A DNA stretch of 64,000 bases from Acidobacteriota bacterium (GCA_013289685.1 JABCZL010000001.1:774509-838508); one strand, 5' to 3'; shown: positions 1 to 7,929, numbered from the stretch's first letter. Numbers and translations are program-made. Notes: generated from the letters alone by a model not told the origin.

Positions 1-131
1 ACGATGTCGCGATTCAGTTCCACCGCCACGCGGTCGGCCTTCATGCCGAGGACTTCCACCAGAGCGGCCAGAGTGAACGTGGCGGGAGCATCGCTGAAAT
101 CGCGCTCCTCCCCATTGAGATGAAGCTTCAT
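1..131 (-). CDS. thiS: ThiS-like sulfur carrier protein, 3'-truncated by window edge
   Basis: Forty-three codons are visible; the C-terminus, including the Gly-Gly tail that would be thiocarboxylated, lies outside the window. The ATG at 131 opens MKLHLNGEERDF and continues to KADRVAVELNRDIV, the ubiquitin-fold beta1-beta2 and helix pattern of ThiS, the sulfur donor for thiazole formation in thiamine biosynthesis. It follows the hypothetical gene at 180-764 on the same strand after 48 bases, so the two may be co-transcribed. The call rests on the N-terminal half only; MoaD-like relatives share the fold, but the ALNxDxV-like segment favours ThiS. Confidence 0.75.
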   Translation of the reverse strand, partial: MKLHLNGEERDFSDAPATFTLAALVEVLGMKADRVAVELNRDI

Positions 132-179
132 TCGATCGCGAGGCTACTGTGGTGCAAGAGGATTGTAGGGTCCGACGTC

Positions 180-764
180 CTAGTCCGCTTTGCGCAGCAC
201 GAACTTCCGCGTCGCCGTGCGGCCTTCCTGGTTGATCTGTACCAACAACGTCGATTCGGGCAACTCCGCCTCTGCGACCTCAATCTTGATCTCGGCCGAG
301 CCCCCGGCATCCGCAACCGCCTGCGTATAGAACGGAGTCGCCCCGGGCCGGGCAAAGCGAAACGTGAGACGCGCACCGGACGCCGCCGCGCCTCCCTCGG
401 TCACGCGCAGCTGCATGGTCAGGTTGCGATCGGCGTGAACCGACTCGGAGTTCAGCCACTGCACGTCCAGCTCTTTCACTGTGGCCAGGACTTCCGGTTC
501 GGGATGGTCCAGAACGTCGTCCAGTTTGCCTTCGCGGATGGCGTCGAGCACCAGTCGGTGTTGCTGGCGGAGGAGTTGCTCTTTCTGCGAGTCCGCGACC
601 TGCGACTCGCTGGTCTTGCTGCCGTACGAGGTGGCCTTTTTGCCGATGCAGCGCCCGCGCACGAAGACCTGCGTCTGCAGAAGGAGTTCGCTTTCACGCG
701 CTTCGCTCTGCACGTGGTAGATCGTGTCGCCGTGCTTCACGTCGGTGTTGAAGCCGAAAATCAT
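180..764 (-). CDS. Conserved hypothetical protein, 194 aa
   Basis: I do not recognise a characterised family. The protein starts MIFGFNTDVKHGDTIYHVQS and reads as a soluble cytoplasmic protein with no signal peptide or membrane segment. Residues about 1-50 look like a beta-rich domain containing the phrase FVRGRCIGKKATSY. Residues 55-85 form a charged helix (QKEQLLRQQHRLVLDAIREG). The C-terminal 75 residues form a second beta-rich domain with alternating Val/Ile and an Arg/Lys-rich end, compatible with an immunoglobulin-like fold. It is upstream of thiS on the same strand and divergent from the nuo operon. Coding is supported by unbroken length and codon use like its neighbours. Confidence 0.7.
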   Translation of the reverse strand: MIFGFNTDVKHGDTIYHVQSEARESELLLQTQVFVRGRCIGKKATSYGSKTSESQVADSQKEQLLRQQHRLVLDAIREGKLDDVLDHPEPEVLATVKELDVQWLNSESVHADRNLTMQLRVTEGGAAASGARLTFRFARPGATPFYTQAVADAGGSAEIKIEVAEAELPESTLLVQINQEGRTATRKFVLRKAD

Positions 765-810
765 AGAATCGATGCACTTTCGGAATCGGGTTTTCGAATT
801 GCAGAAGCGC

Positions 811-834
811 CCGATTACACAATTACAAAATTAT
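811..834. repeat. Three-unit octamer repeat remnant
   Basis: CCGATTAC, ACAATTAC and AAAATTAT run in tandem with an exact 8-base period. They match the octamer family that forms the inverted arms at 3084-3539 and 4035-4130 (family consensus GTAATTGA on the other strand). There is no clear opposite arm, so this looks like a decayed half element upstream of the nuo promoter. Confidence 0.5.
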
Positions 835-867
835 CCGGTCCTATCCACAAAATGCCCGGCCGCTCGC

Positions 868-895
868 TTGACACTCTTGAGTGTAAGCCCATAAT
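868..895 (+). promoter_or_regulatory. Sigma70-like promoter for the nuo operon
   Basis: A perfect -35 box TTGACA (868-873) is followed after 16 bases by CATAAT (890-895), five of six matches to the -10 consensus. Transcription would begin near 902, giving a leader of about 40 bases before nuoA at 944. No strong Shine-Dalgarno sequence is visible in that leader. Confidence 0.6.
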
Positions 896-943
896 CTAGA
901 ACGTTTAAGCAACACTTGGCGCGAATTATATCTATCTCATCCT

Positions 944-1354
944 ATGCCCGACAATTACTTCGCTCAATACCTCCCGTTCTTGATCCATATTCTTATGGCG
1001 GGCGGGATTGCGGCTGCAATTGTCACGCTTTCCTGGCTGATTGGGCAGCGCAAACCCACCCGCGCCAAACTTTCCCCTTACGAATGCGGCATGACCCCGG
1101 TGGGCGACTCCCGGCAGCGCTTCTCGGTGAAGTTCTACCTGGTCGCCATGCTGTTCATTCTGTTCGATGTTGAGGCGGTTTTCATCTATCCCTGGGCGGT
1201 CATCTTACGCAAACTCAAGGAACAGGGTCAGGGGCACTTCGGGCTATGGGAGATGCTGGTATACATCGGCATTTTTCTGGTCGGCTTTTTCTACGTCTGG
1301 AAGAAGGGCGTGCTGGACTGGGGCGAAACCTCTGCCAAACGGGGGAATTTCTAA
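944..1354 (+). CDS. nuoA: NADH-quinone oxidoreductase subunit A
   Basis: Small membrane subunit of respiratory complex I, at the junction between the peripheral and membrane arms. The 136-aa protein has three hydrophobic segments (about residues 9-35, 64-86 and 98-120). The family signatures YECGMTP after the first helix and FDVEAVFIYPW in the second are both present. Its stop overlaps the nuoC start by one base (TAATG at 1352-1356), so translation is coupled. In many bacteria nuoB follows nuoA directly; here the next gene is nuoC. Confidence 0.95.
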   Translation: MPDNYFAQYLPFLIHILMAGGIAAAIVTLSWLIGQRKPTRAKLSPYECGMTPVGDSRQRFSVKFYLVAMLFILFDVEAVFIYPWAVILRKLKEQGQGHFGLWEMLVYIGIFLVGFFYVWKKGVLDWGETSAKRGNF

Positions 1355-1851
1355 TGCCGCTGGCCCCCCCCATTACTGATCTGGAGCAACTGAAGAACCA
1401 TCCGGCCGTGGCCCGCGTGGTGGGCTGGAAGCCTGAGGCCGTGACGGGCGTGAAGTTCGATCGCGACGAGATGACGATTTATGTCGATCGGGCCTACATC
1501 CGAGAGGCTTGCATTGCCCTGAAAGACGATCCCGCCTGCCCCTTCAATTTCTTGTCCGATGTGACTTGCGTGGACTGGTATCCGGCGGAGCCTCGGTTTG
1601 AGGTCGTCTATCACCTGCTTTCGATTCCGAAGAAAGAGCGCGTCCGGCTGAAGGTTCACCTGAACAGCGCCAGCCCGGCGATCGAGTCGATCACTTCGGT
1701 CTGGCCGGGCGCCAACTATTTCGAACGCGAAGTATTCGATCTGTTCGGCGTTCGTTTCACCGGGCATCCTTATTTACGCCGCATCCTGATGCCCGAGGAC
1801 TGGGAAGGTCACCCTCTGCGCAAAGATTATCCCGTGGAGGGGTACCGTTAA
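1354..1851 (+). CDS. nuoC: NADH-quinone oxidoreductase subunit C
   Basis: A 165-aa 30-kDa-type hydrophilic subunit of complex I. The ATG at 1354 was chosen because it overlaps the nuoA stop; the longer in-frame reading runs through nuoA sequence and adds nothing family-like. Signatures include FLSDVTCVDWYP, VYHLLSIPKKERVRLKVHL and the C-terminal EREVFDLFGVRFTGHP - RILMPEDWEGHPLRKDYPV block, which is the classical NuoC motif. It is not fused to NuoD, unlike the enterobacterial NuoCD. Confidence 0.95.
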   Translation: MPLAPPITDLEQLKNHPAVARVVGWKPEAVTGVKFDRDEMTIYVDRAYIREACIALKDDPACPFNFLSDVTCVDWYPAEPRFEVVYHLLSIPKKERVRLKVHLNSASPAIESITSVWPGANYFEREVFDLFGVRFTGHPYLRRILMPEDWEGHPLRKDYPVEGYR

Positions 1852-1877
1852 AATGGAAGGCTACCGGTGAATTAGAG

Positions 1878-3083
1878 ATGGCCCACCTGAATCCCACACC
1901 CGTGCTGGAGCCCGGCCAGGATCGCACCATGATCCTGAACATGGGCCCGCAACATCCGTCGACTCACGGCGTGCTCCGCGTGCTGCTCGAGATTGACGGC
2001 GAGACGGTGGTGCGGATGATGCCCGACATCGGCTACCTCCACACTGGAATCGAAAAGACCTGCGAGGCCAAGTTCTACCAGCAGGTGGTGCCGCTGACCG
2101 ACCGCATCGACTATCTGTGCCCCATGACCAACAACCTCTGCTACGTCCTCGCGGTGGAGAAATTGCTGGGGCTGGAGATTCCGCCGAAGGCGCAGTGGCT
2201 GCGGGTTCTACTCAACGAGTTAACCAGGATTAACTCTCACTTGGTGTGGCTGGGCACGCACGCCATGGACATCGGCGCGCTGACGGTTTTTTTATATTGC
2301 TTCCGCGAGCGCGAAGAAATCCTGCGCATGTTCGAGATGGTCAGCGGGCAGCGCATGATGACTTCCTATTTCCGCGTGGGCGGAATCGCGCTGGAACCGC
2401 CGCTGGGATTCTTCGACCGCGTGCGCGATTTCGCTGGATATTTTCCCGAACGCATCGACCAATACGAAAATCTGCTGACCGGCAATCCCATCTGGATGAT
2501 GCGCACCAAAGGCGTTGCCCGAATGACGGCCGAAGACGCCATCGGACTGGGCGCGACCGGGCCGACCCTGCGCGGCAGCGGAGTAGACATCGACCTGCGG
2601 CGCGATATGCCGTATTCGAGTTACGAAAAGTTCCAGTTTAAGGTGCCGATTTCGCAGGAAGGCGACGTCTTCGCGCGATACATGTGCCGTGTGCAGGAAC
2701 TGCGCGAGTCGATCGGGATCGTACGGCAGGCGTTGGACGGCATGCCCGAAGGCCCCATCAAGGCCGACGCTCCCGGAGTGGTGCTGCCCGACCGCGAGAA
2801 GATGAAGACGCAAATGGAATCGCTCATCTACCACTTCAAGATCATCACGGAAGGATTCGCGGTGCCAGTGGGCGAGGTTTATCAGGCCGTCGAATCACCG
2901 CGCGGCGAGATGGGCTATTACATCGTCAGCGATGGAACGGCCAAACCGTACCGGGTACACATGCGGTCGGCGTGTTTCGCGAACCTGCAAACCCTGCCCA
3001 CCATGTGCGAAGGCCGGCTATTGGCGGATGTGGTGGCGGCGATCGGGAGTATCGACATTGTGCTTGGAGAGATAGACCGGTGA
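1878..3083 (+). CDS. nuoD: NADH-quinone oxidoreductase subunit D
   Basis: A 401-aa 49-kDa-type subunit that lines the quinone site of complex I together with NuoB. It shows NMGPQHPSTHGVLRVLLEIDG near the N-terminus (the HPSTHG quinone-site loop), PDIGYLHTGIEK, and the C-terminal end VLGEIDR typical of the family. Length is normal and there are no frameshifts. It starts 26 bases after nuoC. The stop at 3081-3083 is immediately followed by the left arm of the octamer stem-loop that separates it from nuoE. Confidence 0.96.
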   Translation: MAHLNPTPVLEPGQDRTMILNMGPQHPSTHGVLRVLLEIDGETVVRMMPDIGYLHTGIEKTCEAKFYQQVVPLTDRIDYLCPMTNNLCYVLAVEKLLGLEIPPKAQWLRVLLNELTRINSHLVWLGTHAMDIGALTVFLYCFREREEILRMFEMVSGQRMMTSYFRVGGIALEPPLGFFDRVRDFAGYFPERIDQYENLLTGNPIWMMRTKGVARMTAEDAIGLGATGPTLRGSGVDIDLRRDMPYSSYEKFQFKVPISQEGDVFARYMCRVQELRESIGIVRQALDGMPEGPIKADAPGVVLPDREKMKTQMESLIYHFKIITEGFAVPVGEVYQAVESPRGEMGYYIVSDGTAKPYRVHMRSACFANLQTLPTMCEGRLLADVVAAIGSIDIVLGEIDR

Positions 3084-3539
3084 AGAATTGAGTGATTGAG
3101 TAATCGGGTAATTGAGCAATTTTAAGGTCGTGGTAGTGAGCAGTCAGCCTGAACAGCTTCGAGATCGAACTAAGGCGTTCGCGTTACGTGTCATACGGCT
3201 GTTTCGGTCTTTGCCTCATCGGACGGATACACAAGTTTTGGGCAAGCAACTCCTCCGCTGCGGGACCTCGGTGGCCGCAAACTATCGTGCAGCCTGCCGG
3301 GCGAGATCGAAAGCAGAGTTTGTAGCTAAGATGGGTGTGGTGGTTGAAGAAGCGGATGAGGCGATTCTGTGGCTCGAGTTGCTGACAGAATCTGGGATTG
3401 TGCCACCGGAAAAGGCAGAATTGTTGTTGAAAGAGGCTCATGAGCTAACGGCGATATTTACTGCGTCTAGGCGAACGGCAAGGAATGCAACATGAGTTTT
3501 CAATTACACAATTACCCGATTGCTCAATTGCTCAATCTC
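3084..3539. mobile_element. Octamer-armed stem-loop element carrying a four-helix-bundle gene
   Basis: Two 40-base arms, each of five octamers, lie in inverted orientation around the gene at 3136-3495. Reading outward to inward, the left arm (3084-3123) is AGAATTGA, GTGATTGA, GTAATCGG, GTAATTGA, GCAATTTT. The right arm read on the minus strand is GAGATTGA, GCAATTGA, GCAATCGG, GTAATTGT, GTAATTGA. The CGG variant is the third unit in both. Thirty of 40 positions are complementary and four of the rest would be G-U pairs in RNA. The architecture resembles 23S rRNA intervening sequences, stem-loops enclosing a four-helix-bundle ORF, but here it sits in an mRNA-coding operon. Mobility is inference; no target duplication was identified. 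Confidence 0.6.
3136..3495 (+). CDS. Four-helix-bundle protein (S23/23S rRNA IVP family)
   Basis: A small helical protein of the PF05635/TIGR02436 type, recognised from RTKAFALRVIRLFRSLPH, a central GKQLLRCGTSVAANYRAAC block and EEADEAILWLELLTESGI. These proteins form pentameric helical barrels; relatives are the ORFs inside 23S rRNA intervening sequences and the Avd accessory protein of diversity-generating retroelements. The cellular role of free-standing members is unknown. GTG at 3136 is preferred because AAGG lies 8 bases upstream; TTG at 3112 is possible but falls inside the repeat arm. The gene fills the loop of the octamer stem-loop and interrupts the nuo operon in the sense direction. 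Confidence 0.85.
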   Translation: MSSQPEQLRDRTKAFALRVIRLFRSLPHRTDTQVLGKQLLRCGTSVAANYRAACRARSKAEFVAKMGVVVEEADEAILWLELLTESGIVPPEKAELLLKEAHELTAIFTASRRTARNAT

Positions 3540-3541
3540 TG

Positions 3542-4024
3542 ATGAAGTTCTCTGACGAATTCGAGGCACGCTTCGCGGAAATGGTTCCGCATTATCCGAC
3601 GAAACGCTCGGCGCTCGTCCCGACGCTGCTTTACGCTCAGGACGAAGTCGGATTTCTTTCGGACGAAGTCATCGCGGAAATCGCATCCCGTCTCGACCTG
3701 ACCGAACTCGAAGTGCGCAACGTGATCAGCTATTACTCGATGCTGACCACCAAACCGCGCGGCAAGTTCAATGTGCAGGTCTGCACCAACATCAGTTGCA
3801 TGGTCCGCGGCGGCGAAGACATTTTGCATCATTGCGCGAAGAAACTCGGCATCGGCCATAAGCAGACCACGCCCGACGGCCTGTTCACGCTGGAAGAAGT
3901 GGAGTGCATCGGCGCCTGCAGCTGGGCCCCGGCGGCGCAAGTGAATTACGATTTTCACGAGAACCTGACCACTGAGAAGATGGACAGAATTCTCGACGAG
4001 TATAAGAAGAAGGCAACGCAGTGA
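3542..4024 (+). CDS. nuoE: NADH-quinone oxidoreductase subunit E
   Basis: A 160-aa 24-kDa-type subunit of the NADH-input module. The N-terminal helical region is followed by a thioredoxin-like [2Fe-2S] domain with ligands Cys81, Cys86 (CTNISC), Cys122 and Cys126 (CIGAC). The ATG at 3542 is chosen because the longer reading encodes the repeat arm. It begins two bases after the octamer arm ends and has no recognisable Shine-Dalgarno sequence, so its translation may depend on the upstream stem-loop or on coupling. Confidence 0.96.
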   Translation: MKFSDEFEARFAEMVPHYPTKRSALVPTLLYAQDEVGFLSDEVIAEIASRLDLTELEVRNVISYYSMLTTKPRGKFNVQVCTNISCMVRGGEDILHHCAKKLGIGHKQTTPDGLFTLEEVECIGACSWAPAAQVNYDFHENLTTEKMDRILDEYKKKATQ

Positions 4025-4034
4025 GGAAGATTAA

Positions 4035-4130
4035 GTAATTGTGTAATTTGGTAATTGGGAAATTGAAAATCAAGACCGGGGTACCGGTTTTCAATTACTC
4101 GATTACCAAATTAGCCAATTTCCCAATTCC
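4035..4130. repeat. Empty octamer hairpin between nuoE and nuoF
   Basis: Four octamers on the left (4035-4066: GTAATTGT, GTAATTTG, GTAATTGG, GAAATTGA) face five inverted octamers on the right (4091-4130). The apex is a GC hairpin, ACCGG-GGTA-CCGGT, at 4075-4088. The octamers belong to the same family as the arms of the 3084-3539 element, but no gene lies in the loop. It looks like a gene-free derivative or progenitor of that element. Its right edge is one base from the nuoF start codon. Confidence 0.65.
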
Positions 4131-4131
4131 C

Positions 4132-5445
4132 ATGGCTGACTTGGTCTCCCATCCCGACGAGGTAAGAGTCGTCTCCCGGCGCTTCGGCCAGGGTGCGGCC
4201 AACCTCGACCGCTATCTCGAACTGGACGGCTACAAGGCCGTGCAGAAGGCGCTCGCCATGGAGCCGGACTCCATTATTAATGAGGTCAAGAATTCCGGCC
4301 TGCGCGGGCGCGGCGGCGCAGGATTCTCCACCGGGATGAAATGGTCGTTCGTGCCCAAACAGTCGGCGAAACCGAAATACGTTCTTTGCAACGGCGACGA
4401 GAGTGAGCCCGGCACCTGCAAGGACCGTTTGATTTTCGAACACGATCCGCACTCGGTGATCGAGGGCGTCATGATCGGGGCGCTGGCCGTGGGCGCCAAG
4501 AGCGGCTACATCTATATTCGCGGCGAGTACCGCTATCTGCTGGAGATCATGCAGAAGGCGATTCGCGACGCCTACGCCAAGGGATTTATCGGCAAGAATA
4601 TTTTTGGCAGCGGGCGCGATCTGGACATTTACTGGCACGGTGGCGCGGGTGCGTACGAAGTTGGAGAAGAGTCGGCGCTGATGGAATCGCTCGAAGGCAA
4701 GCGCGGCATCCCGCGAATCCGGCCTCCGTTTCCTGCGGTGGTCGGTCTCTGGGGCGGACCCACTGTCATTAACAATGCGGAGACGCTGGCCAATGTGCCT
4801 CACATTATTCTTGGCGGCGCGGATTGGTTTGCCAAGCTGGGCACGCCCAAAAACGGCGGCACGCGCCTGTTCTGCCTGAGCGGGAACATCGCCAAGCCGG
4901 GCGTCTACGAACTGCCCATGGGCTATAACTTAAAGAGAATGCTCTACGAAGTCGGCGGCGGCATTCCAAACGGGCGCAAGTTGAAGGCGGTGGTGCCGGG
5001 CGGAGCTTCGTGCCCTTGTCTCACCGCGGAGGAAGTTGACGTCGCCATGGATTTCGATTCGGTCGCGAAGGCTGGGTCGATGCTCGGTTCGGGAGGCGTC
5101 GTCGTCGTCGACGACGCGCAGTGCATCGTCAAATTCGCGCTGCGCACGATGAAGTTCTACCAGCACGAGAGTTGTGGATGGTGCATCCCCTGCCGCGAAG
5201 GAACCGATTGGATCAAGAAGACGCTTATGCGTTTTCATGCTGGCGGCGGGATGAAGAAGGACATCGACAACATCCAGTATCTGGCGGAGAACATGCTGGG
5301 GCGCACGTTCTGTCCGCTGGGCGATGCGGCCGCGATGCCAACGATTGCGTTCGTGAAGAAGTTTCGCAAAGAATTTGAAGAGCACCTGGACGGCAGACCC
5401 TGCCCGTACGAGAAGGCAGGCGCGGAAGAACTGGTTCACGCGTAG
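4132..5445 (+). CDS. nuoF: NADH-quinone oxidoreductase subunit F
   Basis: A 437-aa 51-kDa-type subunit that binds NADH and FMN and carries the N3 [4Fe-4S] cluster. The glycine-rich NADH loop GLRGRGGAGFSTG is at residues 57-69, and the FMN/NADH region GAGAYEVGEESALMESLEG at 171-189. Cluster ligands are Cys348, Cys351, Cys354 (SCGWCIPC) and Cys394. The start at 4132 gives the normal N-terminus; the longer reading translates the octamer hairpin. No Shine-Dalgarno sequence is visible because the hairpin occupies that position. Confidence 0.96.
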   Translation: MADLVSHPDEVRVVSRRFGQGAANLDRYLELDGYKAVQKALAMEPDSIINEVKNSGLRGRGGAGFSTGMKWSFVPKQSAKPKYVLCNGDESEPGTCKDRLIFEHDPHSVIEGVMIGALAVGAKSGYIYIRGEYRYLLEIMQKAIRDAYAKGFIGKNIFGSGRDLDIYWHGGAGAYEVGEESALMESLEGKRGIPRIRPPFPAVVGLWGGPTVINNAETLANVPHIILGGADWFAKLGTPKNGGTRLFCLSGNIAKPGVYELPMGYNLKRMLYEVGGGIPNGRKLKAVVPGGASCPCLTAEEVDVAMDFDSVAKAGSMLGSGGVVVVDDAQCIVKFALRTMKFYQHESCGWCIPCREGTDWIKKTLMRFHAGGGMKKDIDNIQYLAENMLGRTFCPLGDAAAMPTIAFVKKFRKEFEEHLDGRPCPYEKAGAEELVHA

Positions 5446-5446
5446 C

Positions 5447-5551
5447 GCCGGCGTCTCGCCGGCCCACGGTGCGGGCGAATGCCCGCAGGTCTCAGATTGC
5501 TGAGAGAGTGCGAGGGCGAGACGCCCTCGCGACAGCCGGCGGGACGCCGGC
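5447..5551. repeat. Five tandem GC-rich palindromes (REP-like) between nuoF and nuoG
   Basis: Five adjacent hairpins fill the gap: GCCGGCG-TCT-CGCCGGC (5447-5463), GCGGGC-GAAT-GCCCGC (5471-5486), CTCAG-ATTG-CTGAG (5491-5504), a 21-base palindrome with arms GCGAGGGCG/CGCCCTCGC (5510-5530), and GCCGGCG-GGA-CGCCGGC (5535-5551). This is the style of acidobacterial dispersed palindromes. None has a U-run, so they are unlikely to terminate. They may protect or process the nuo mRNA. Confidence 0.75.
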
Positions 5552-5574
5552 GCGACAAATCGCGGCTCTTAAAT

Positions 5575-7929
5575 ATGGCTGACGTAACTCTCACTGTCGA
5601 CGGCAAGAAGGTCACCGCTCCCGCGGGGACGCTCCTCATTGAAGCGTGCAAGACTGTAGGCATTGAAGTGCCTTCGTTCTGCTATTACCCCAATCTTTCG
5701 CTGCAGGGCGCTTGCCGCATGTGCCTGGTGAAAGTCGAGAAGATGCCCAAGCTGCAGACCGCCTGCACCACGGTGGTCGGCGAGGGCATGGTCGTCATCA
5801 CCGACAGCGACGAGATCAAACAGGCGCGCAAGTCGATGCTGGAGATGCTGCTCGGCAATCATCCGCTGGATTGTCCGGTCTGCGACGCGGGCGGCGAGTG
5901 CGAACTGCAGGACATGACGTTCTCCTATGGCGCCGCCGAATCGAAATTCATGGAGGCGAAGAACCACAAGGAAGAGCAGCAGTGGTCCCCGGTGGTGTTC
6001 TTCGACCGACCGCGCTGCATTTTGTGCTACCGCTGCGTACGCGTGTGTGGCGAAGGCATGGACGTCTGGGCTCTGGGCGTGCAGAACCGCGGCGTGAGTT
6101 CGCTGATCGCTCCGAATAAAGAAGATCATCTGGAATGTGAAGAGTGCGGCATGTGTATCGATATTTGCCCGGTCGGCGCGCTCACTTCCGGCGCCTATCG
6201 CTACAAAACGCGGCCGTGGGAAATGAAGCACGTGGGCACGGTCTGCACGCATTGCGGCGACGGCTGCAAAACCACGCTCGGAGTGCGGCGGTCTGACACT
6301 GGGATGGAAATTGTTCGCGGCGACAACCGCGACAAGAGCGGCACCAACGGCGACTTCCTCTGCATCAAGGGGCGCTACGCGTTCGACTTCGCTAATCACG
6401 AAGAACGCCTGACACAGCCGCTCATTCGCAAGAACGGCAAGCTGACTCCCGCGACATGGGAAGAAACGTTCGCGCTGGTCGGAAAGAAGTTTGCCGAAGT
6501 TCGCGACAAGGATGGCGGCTCGGCGATCGGCGTGATCGGATCGACGCGAACTACGAATGAAGAAGCATATCTATTGTCGAAGTTCGCGCGTGTCGTACTG
6601 AAGACGAACAACGTCGATCACCATCGCACCGCCGACTTCCCTGCCCTTTCGGCGGCACTTCGGGGCAAGCCGGACGCGACGGCCAGCATGGCGGATGTCT
6701 ACAACGCCCCAGCGATTCTGTTGATTGGCAACGATCCCACCGAGCAGCATCCGCTGCTGGCCTGGCAGATTCGCAATAACGTGCGACTGCATCGCGCCCG
6801 TCTCTACTTGCTGAATTCGCAGCCGATCAAACTGCGCCGGCAGGCGACGAGCTTCACGCAGATTCCAGCCGGAACAGAAGGCAAGGTCGCCAGCTTTTTG
6901 TCTGGCGACGATGCGGCCGCGAATGCGCTGGCGAGTCCGTCGACGAACAGAGATGCATGGACCGCTCTTCGCGACAAGCTGCATGAAGAAAAGAATCTCA
7001 TCATCATTTTTGGCGCGGAGATCCGCGGCAACGACATCGCCAGCCTGATCGCTTTCGGCTCCGCTCTTGAAGGGGCCAAGTTTATCTGCCTCGCCGACTA
7101 CGCCAACTCGCGCGGCGCCGCGGATATGGGGCTCTATCCCGACCTGCTCCCTGGATATCACCCTACTGCGGGTGGCAGCGACTTCCATCAGGAGTGGGCC
7201 ATCCCGCCAACCGCCGGTCTCGACTTGCCTGGCATGGTCGAAGCGGGCAAGAGCGGCAAGTTGAAAGCGCTTTACGTCGTGGGATCAAATCCCATCGGAC
7301 GACTGAACATCGACCCGTTCGCGTGCTCGAAGAGCTTCGTGGTCGTGCAGGACATGTTCCTGACCGAGACTGCGGTGATCGCGGACGTGGTGCTCCCCGC
7401 GGCCAACGCGTACGAAAAATCCGGCACGATGACCAACACTTGCGGCGACGTGCAACTGGTGAAGAAGGCTGGCGAGATTTCCGGCACAAAAGCCGATTTC
7501 GAAATGATCGTCCGCATCGCCGACGCCATGGGCTTCGACGTTCGCAAACTGGTTCCCTTCGGCGGCGGTACGCACGCTGACATGGGACAGTCGCGCGGCG
7601 CGCAATCTGGCGAGGCCGACCGTCATGCGGTGTGGCTCGAGATGCAAGGCCTGGAGCCGAAGTTGACCCCGCTCGATCCCATGGCGATTCTGGACGAGAT
7701 CCAGCGACTGGTTCCGGGGTATGACGTTTCCCGCGTGAATCTTCTGGCGGGCAACATCGAGCACACGTCTCTAACGAAGAGCGGGCCGGGCGCGGCGCAA
7801 AAGCCGGAATCGATTTCCCCGGCTCACGACGGACTATTTACTTCCGGGACGCTCGGACGCTACTCGCGCACGTTAAAGTCGGTGATGGAGAGTCACGAAG
7901 TGAAGCCTGCGGAAGTCGCGGCAGACTAA
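5575..7929 (+). CDS. nuoG: NADH-quinone oxidoreductase subunit G
   Basis: A 784-aa 75-kDa-type electron-transfer subunit. The N-terminal ferredoxin-like domain carries [2Fe-2S] ligands Cys36, Cys47, Cys50 and Cys64. The His-Cys3 cluster follows (HPLDCPVCDAGGEC, residues 96-109). Then come two [4Fe-4S] motifs, CILCYRCVRVC and CEECGMCIDICPVG. A CTHCGDGC segment like the N7 cluster motif precedes the molybdopterin-oxidoreductase-like domain, which occupies the rest of the protein. ATG 5575 restores the usual MADVTLTVDGK start; the 32 codons upstream in frame are palindromic repeat DNA. Confidence 0.95.
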   Translation: MADVTLTVDGKKVTAPAGTLLIEACKTVGIEVPSFCYYPNLSLQGACRMCLVKVEKMPKLQTACTTVVGEGMVVITDSDEIKQARKSMLEMLLGNHPLDCPVCDAGGECELQDMTFSYGAAESKFMEAKNHKEEQQWSPVVFFDRPRCILCYRCVRVCGEGMDVWALGVQNRGVSSLIAPNKEDHLECEECGMCIDICPVGALTSGAYRYKTRPWEMKHVGTVCTHCGDGCKTTLGVRRSDTGMEIVRGDNRDKSGTNGDFLCIKGRYAFDFANHEERLTQPLIRKNGKLTPATWEETFALVGKKFAEVRDKDGGSAIGVIGSTRTTNEEAYLLSKFARVVLKTNNVDHHRTADFPALSAALRGKPDATASMADVYNAPAILLIGNDPTEQHPLLAWQIRNNVRLHRARLYLLNSQPIKLRRQATSFTQIPAGTEGKVASFLSGDDAAANALASPSTNRDAWTALRDKLHEEKNLIIIFGAEIRGNDIASLIAFGSALEGAKFICLADYANSRGAADMGLYPDLLPGYHPTAGGSDFHQEWAIPPTAGLDLPGMVEAGKSGKLKALYVVGSNPIGRLNIDPFACSKSFVVVQDMFLTETAVIADVVLPAANAYEKSGTMTNTCGDVQLVKKAGEISGTKADFEMIVRIADAMGFDVRKLVPFGGGTHADMGQSRGAQSGEADRHAVWLEMQGLEPKLTPLDPMAILDEIQRLVPGYDVSRVNLLAGNIEHTSLTKSGPGAAQKPESISPAHDGLFTSGTLGRYSRTLKSVMESHEVKPAEVAAD

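Noticed and set aside
3084..3539. Diversity-generating retroelement (the gene resembles Avd)
   Set aside because: There is no reverse transcriptase and no template/variable repeat pair in the window.
5479..5574. N-terminal extension of NuoG
   Set aside because: It is encoded by the GC palindromes, and the standard NuoG start is at 5575.
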